Below, piece after piece: positions 62,049 through 64,000 of a stretch of DNA of 64,000 nt. The translations under genes and the position numbers were made by a program. Source of the stretch: DASSUW01 sp963811895 (GTDB lineage: Bacteria; Actinomycetota; Thermoleophilia; Solirubrobacterales; Solirubrobacteraceae); assembly GCA_963811895.1 (NCBI GenBank), contig CAWETE010000003.1:248001-312000 (forward strand). The letters are read 5' to 3'. Under the pieces are notes generated by a model that worked only from the letters and a program-made list of their open reading frames with translations, had not been told where the DNA came from and did not search any database. Each line of letters opens with the position of its first letter. The first letter of the stretch is position 1.

Positions 62049-63589
62049 AGCCGTTCGCCAACGAGCCGATCCTCGAGCTGCGGCGTGCCTCGGTGCGCGC
62101 CGGCCTCGCCGACGCCTTGAAGGCCCACGACGCCAAGGGCCCGCTGAAGGTCCCGGTGTGGATCGGCGACCACAGGCGCGAAGGCTGGGACATCACGTCC
62201 ACCGATCCCGGCAACCCCGACCGCGTGGTGGCCGAGGCGGCCGCCGCCCGGCCCGGCGAGGTCGACGAGGCGCTCTCGATCGCGCGCCGCTGGGACGCGC
62301 CCGCCGAGGAGCGCGCGGCCACGCTGCTCCGGGCCGCGCAGTGGCTGCGCGAGCGGCGGCTCGAGATCGCGGCGCTCGCCGTGCGCGAGTGCGCGAAGCC
62401 GTGGCCGGAGTCCGACGGCGACGTCTGCGAGGCGATCGACTTCCTCGAGTACTACGCGCGCGGGGCGCTGGACCTGGCGCAGGGCGCGCCGCTGCTCCAG
62501 CCGCCCGGCGAGCGCAACGAGCTGCGCTGGGACGCGCGCGGGATCGTCGCCGTCATCTCGCCCTGGAACTTCCCCGTGGCGATCGCGCTCGGCATGACCG
62601 CGGCCGGGCTGGCGACCGGCAATGCCGTGATCCTCAAGCCGGCCGAGCAGTCGCCGGGCTGCGCGCTGGTCATCACGCAGGCGCTGCGCGAGGCCGGCGT
62701 ACCGCCGAGCGCACTCGCCCTGCTGCCCGGCGAGGGCGACGTCGGCGCCGCGCTCGTGCGCGACCCGCGCGTGCACACGATCGCCTTCACGGGCTCCAAC
62801 AAGGTCGGGCTCGACATCGTGCGCGCCGCGGCCGAGACGCCGCCGGGCCAGAAGCACCTCAAGCGCGTGATCGCCGAGATGGGCGGCAAGAACTGCGTGA
62901 TCGTCGACTCCGACGCCGACCTCGACGAGGTCGTCCCCGCGCTCATCAAGTCGGCGTTCCTGTACGCCGGCCAGAAGTGCTCGGCCGCCGCCCGCGTGCT
63001 CTGCCACGAGGCGATCCACGACGCGCTGGTGGAGCGTCTGGCGGGCGCGGTCGAGGTGCTCGAGGTCGGCCAGGCCGACGACCTGGAGATCGACGTGCCG
63101 CCCGTGATCGAGCAGGAGGCGCAGGAGCGCGTCGCGCGCTACACGGCCGAGGCCGAGCGCGGCGGCCGGATCGCCGCGCGAGCGCGCGAGGTCCCGGCGA
63201 AGGGCTGGTTCGCGCAGCCGGCGCTCGCCGCCGACCTGCCGCCCGACTCGCCGGTCCTCACCGAGGAGATCTTCGGCCCGCTGCTGGCCGTCGAGCGCGT
63301 CCGCGACGTCGACGACGCGTGCGACCGCGTCGACGCCTCCCCCTTCGCCCTCACCGGCGGCCTCTTCGCGCGCAACCCGGACACCGTCGACCACGTGATC
63401 GAGCGCTCGCCGGTCGGCAACCTCTACGTCAACCGCGCCATCACCGGCGCGATGGTCGCCCGCCAGCCGTTCGGCGGCAACCGCCTCTCGGGCACCGGCA
63501 CCAAGGCCGGCGGCCCCGGCTACCTGCTGCAGTTCGTCGAGCCCCGCGTGGTGACCGAGAACACCATGCGCCACGGCCTCGTGGTCTGA
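62045..63589 (+). CDS. pruA: Delta-1-pyrroline-5-carboxylate dehydrogenase
   Basis: A 514-residue aldehyde dehydrogenase. GIVAVISPWNFPVAIALGMT, TIAFTGSNKVGLDIV, RVIAEMGGKNCVIVDSDADL (general base Glu) and FLYAGQKCSAAARVLCHEA (catalytic Cys) are intact. The C-terminal QPFGGNRLSGTGTKAGGPGY is diagnostic of PruA-type enzymes. It oxidises pyrroline-5-carboxylate/glutamate semialdehyde to glutamate with NAD+. ATG 62045 overlaps the proline dehydrogenase stop, so both steps of proline breakdown are co-translated. Confidence 0.96.
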   Translation: MKPFANEPILELRRASVRAGLADALKAHDAKGPLKVPVWIGDHRREGWDITSTDPGNPDRVVAEAAAARPGEVDEALSIARRWDAPAEERAATLLRAAQWLRERRLEIAALAVRECAKPWPESDGDVCEAIDFLEYYARGALDLAQGAPLLQPPGERNELRWDARGIVAVISPWNFPVAIALGMTAAGLATGNAVILKPAEQSPGCALVITQALREAGVPPSALALLPGEGDVGAALVRDPRVHTIAFTGSNKVGLDIVRAAAETPPGQKHLKRVIAEMGGKNCVIVDSDADLDEVVPALIKSAFLYAGQKCSAAARVLCHEAIHDALVERLAGAVEVLEVGQADDLEIDVPPVIEQEAQERVARYTAEAERGGRIAARAREVPAKGWFAQPALAADLPPDSPVLTEEIFGPLLAVERVRDVDDACDRVDASPFALTGGLFARNPDTVDHVIERSPVGNLYVNRAITGAMVARQPFGGNRLSGTGTKAGGPGYLLQFVEPRVVTENTMRHGLVV

Positions 63590-63593
63590 CGCC

Positions 63594-63732
63594 GTGCGCT
63601 GGGCGGTCCTCGCCTGCGTCCTCGTCGCGACCCGGGACCGACGAGATGTTCCACATGAAGGTCCACGAGCTCGTGATCCCGATCGACGACAGCGGTCGCG
63701 CCGGCCCGGCCCGCGTCCGCCGGCCGGGCTGA
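63594..63732 (+). pseudogene. Remnant of a short exported protein
   Basis: GTG 63594 opens a signal-like start (MRWAVLACVLVAT). A different frame then gives GTDEMFHMKVHELVIPIDDS and a basic end at TGA 63730-63732. The two pieces join with one indel near 63630 to give ~45 residues, too small for a known exported protein. It looks like an internally deleted gene, similar to the damage near 6.2 and 7.7 kb. No function can be given. Confidence 0.3.
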
Positions 63733-63783
63733 CTCGGACCAGTTGCCGCACCGCCCACGCTTCTCCGGATACGGTCCGGTCAC

Positions 63784-64000
63784 ATGCCCCTGCAGTGGGT
63801 CCTGTTCAACCTGACCGGGACGCTCGTCGACCCCACCGTGATCGCCCAGCCGCTGGGCGACTCCGGTGCCGACGAGGAGCTCGTCCTGTCCGCGCTCGAC
63901 GATGCTGTCGCGATGGCGATGATGGACGCGCTCACCGGCGCGCTGACGCCGCTCGACGAGCTGGTCGAGGCGGCCATGCGGCGCCGGCTGCGGCTCGCAG
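63784..64000 (+). CDS. HAD-superfamily-like protein, N-terminal part, altered nucleophile motif
   Basis: The first 72 codons of a gene that runs off the window: MPLQWVLFNLTGTLVDPTVI resembles HAD motif I (hhFDxDGTLVD), placing it near haloacid-dehalogenase/phosphatase proteins. The catalytic Asp is replaced by Asn (LFNL) and the second Asp by Thr, so if the read is right this copy should not form the phospho- or acyl-aspartate intermediate. The Met-rich helix AVAMAMMDALTGAL would belong to the cap. The rest cannot be judged. Confidence 0.6.
   Translation, partial: MPLQWVLFNLTGTLVDPTVIAQPLGDSGADEELVLSALDDAVAMAMMDALTGALTPLDELVEAAMRRRLRLA

Overview
The window is very GC-rich, gene-dense chromosomal DNA from an actinobacterium. 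GTG starts, 1- to 4-base start/stop overlaps and promoters lying right against start codons are common. The gene content (an ECF sigma factor with a zinc-binding anti-sigma partner, two BTAD-type regulators, TPR/LuxR regulators, collagen-like and Ig-like secreted proteins, fused SecDF, HoxX, GH67) suggests the class Thermoleophilia (Solirubrobacterales). That placement is inference from gene style and was not computed. I see no rRNA, CRISPR array, prophage or recognisable insertion sequence. One tRNA-Arg and one SAM-I riboswitch are present.

Layout. 0-9 kb: the 3' end of a secreted M14-like/Ig-like/collagen-like protein, a phosphodiesterase, tRNA-Arg, an ankyrin protein, a sigma/anti-sigma/DoxX operon, then a minus-strand block of small enzymes running into a damaged methyltransferase and a damaged LuxR regulator. 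9-16 kb: a GGDEF-EAL protein translationally coupled to an orphan hoxX, a nucleoside deaminase, an M15 peptidase and a GMC oxidoreductase. 15.7-19.1 kb: a tetR divergent from an exported copper set (two-domain multicopper oxidase, beta-helix protein, cupredoxin). 19-23.7 kb: a SAM-riboswitch-controlled threonine-synthase-like gene coupled to a ubiquitin-like sulfur-carrier gene, then corA and a lipid kinase. 23.7-31.2 kb: an LPXTG repeat protein, an alanine-rich secreted protein, relA/spoT and recJ. 31.3-43.7 kb: a lipoprotein, 2-keto-3-deoxy-sugar kinase and aldolase, secDF, a PAS protein, ruvC-ruvA-ruvB, yebC and a large SARP/AfsR-type regulator. 43.7-50.6 kb: a 142-bp palindrome, a cytidylyltransferase, and a five-gene operon ending in a membrane-anchored BTAD regulator. 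50.6-64 kb: an exported peptidase, a secreted alpha-glucuronidase, an operon of glycosyltransferase, FAD enzyme, hydantoinase A/B and RpiB, proline catabolism genes, and the start of a HAD-like protein.

The genes mostly form short coupled operons. The best candidates for new biology are four. (1) The riboswitch/threonine-synthase-like/sulfur-carrier cassette may be a protein-thiocarboxylate route to homocysteine. (2) The copper operon has a symmetric operator and two promoters sharing one -35 box. (3) hoxX, a CO-producing maturation enzyme, is coupled to a cyclic-di-GMP protein with no hydrogenase gene in view. (4) A polytopic membrane protein carries a SARP DNA-binding region.

Caution: about twenty genes are interrupted by frameshifts, and at least fifteen are repaired by dropping one base. 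These look like sequencing errors rather than biology, so such genes are annotated across the break and the site is stated.
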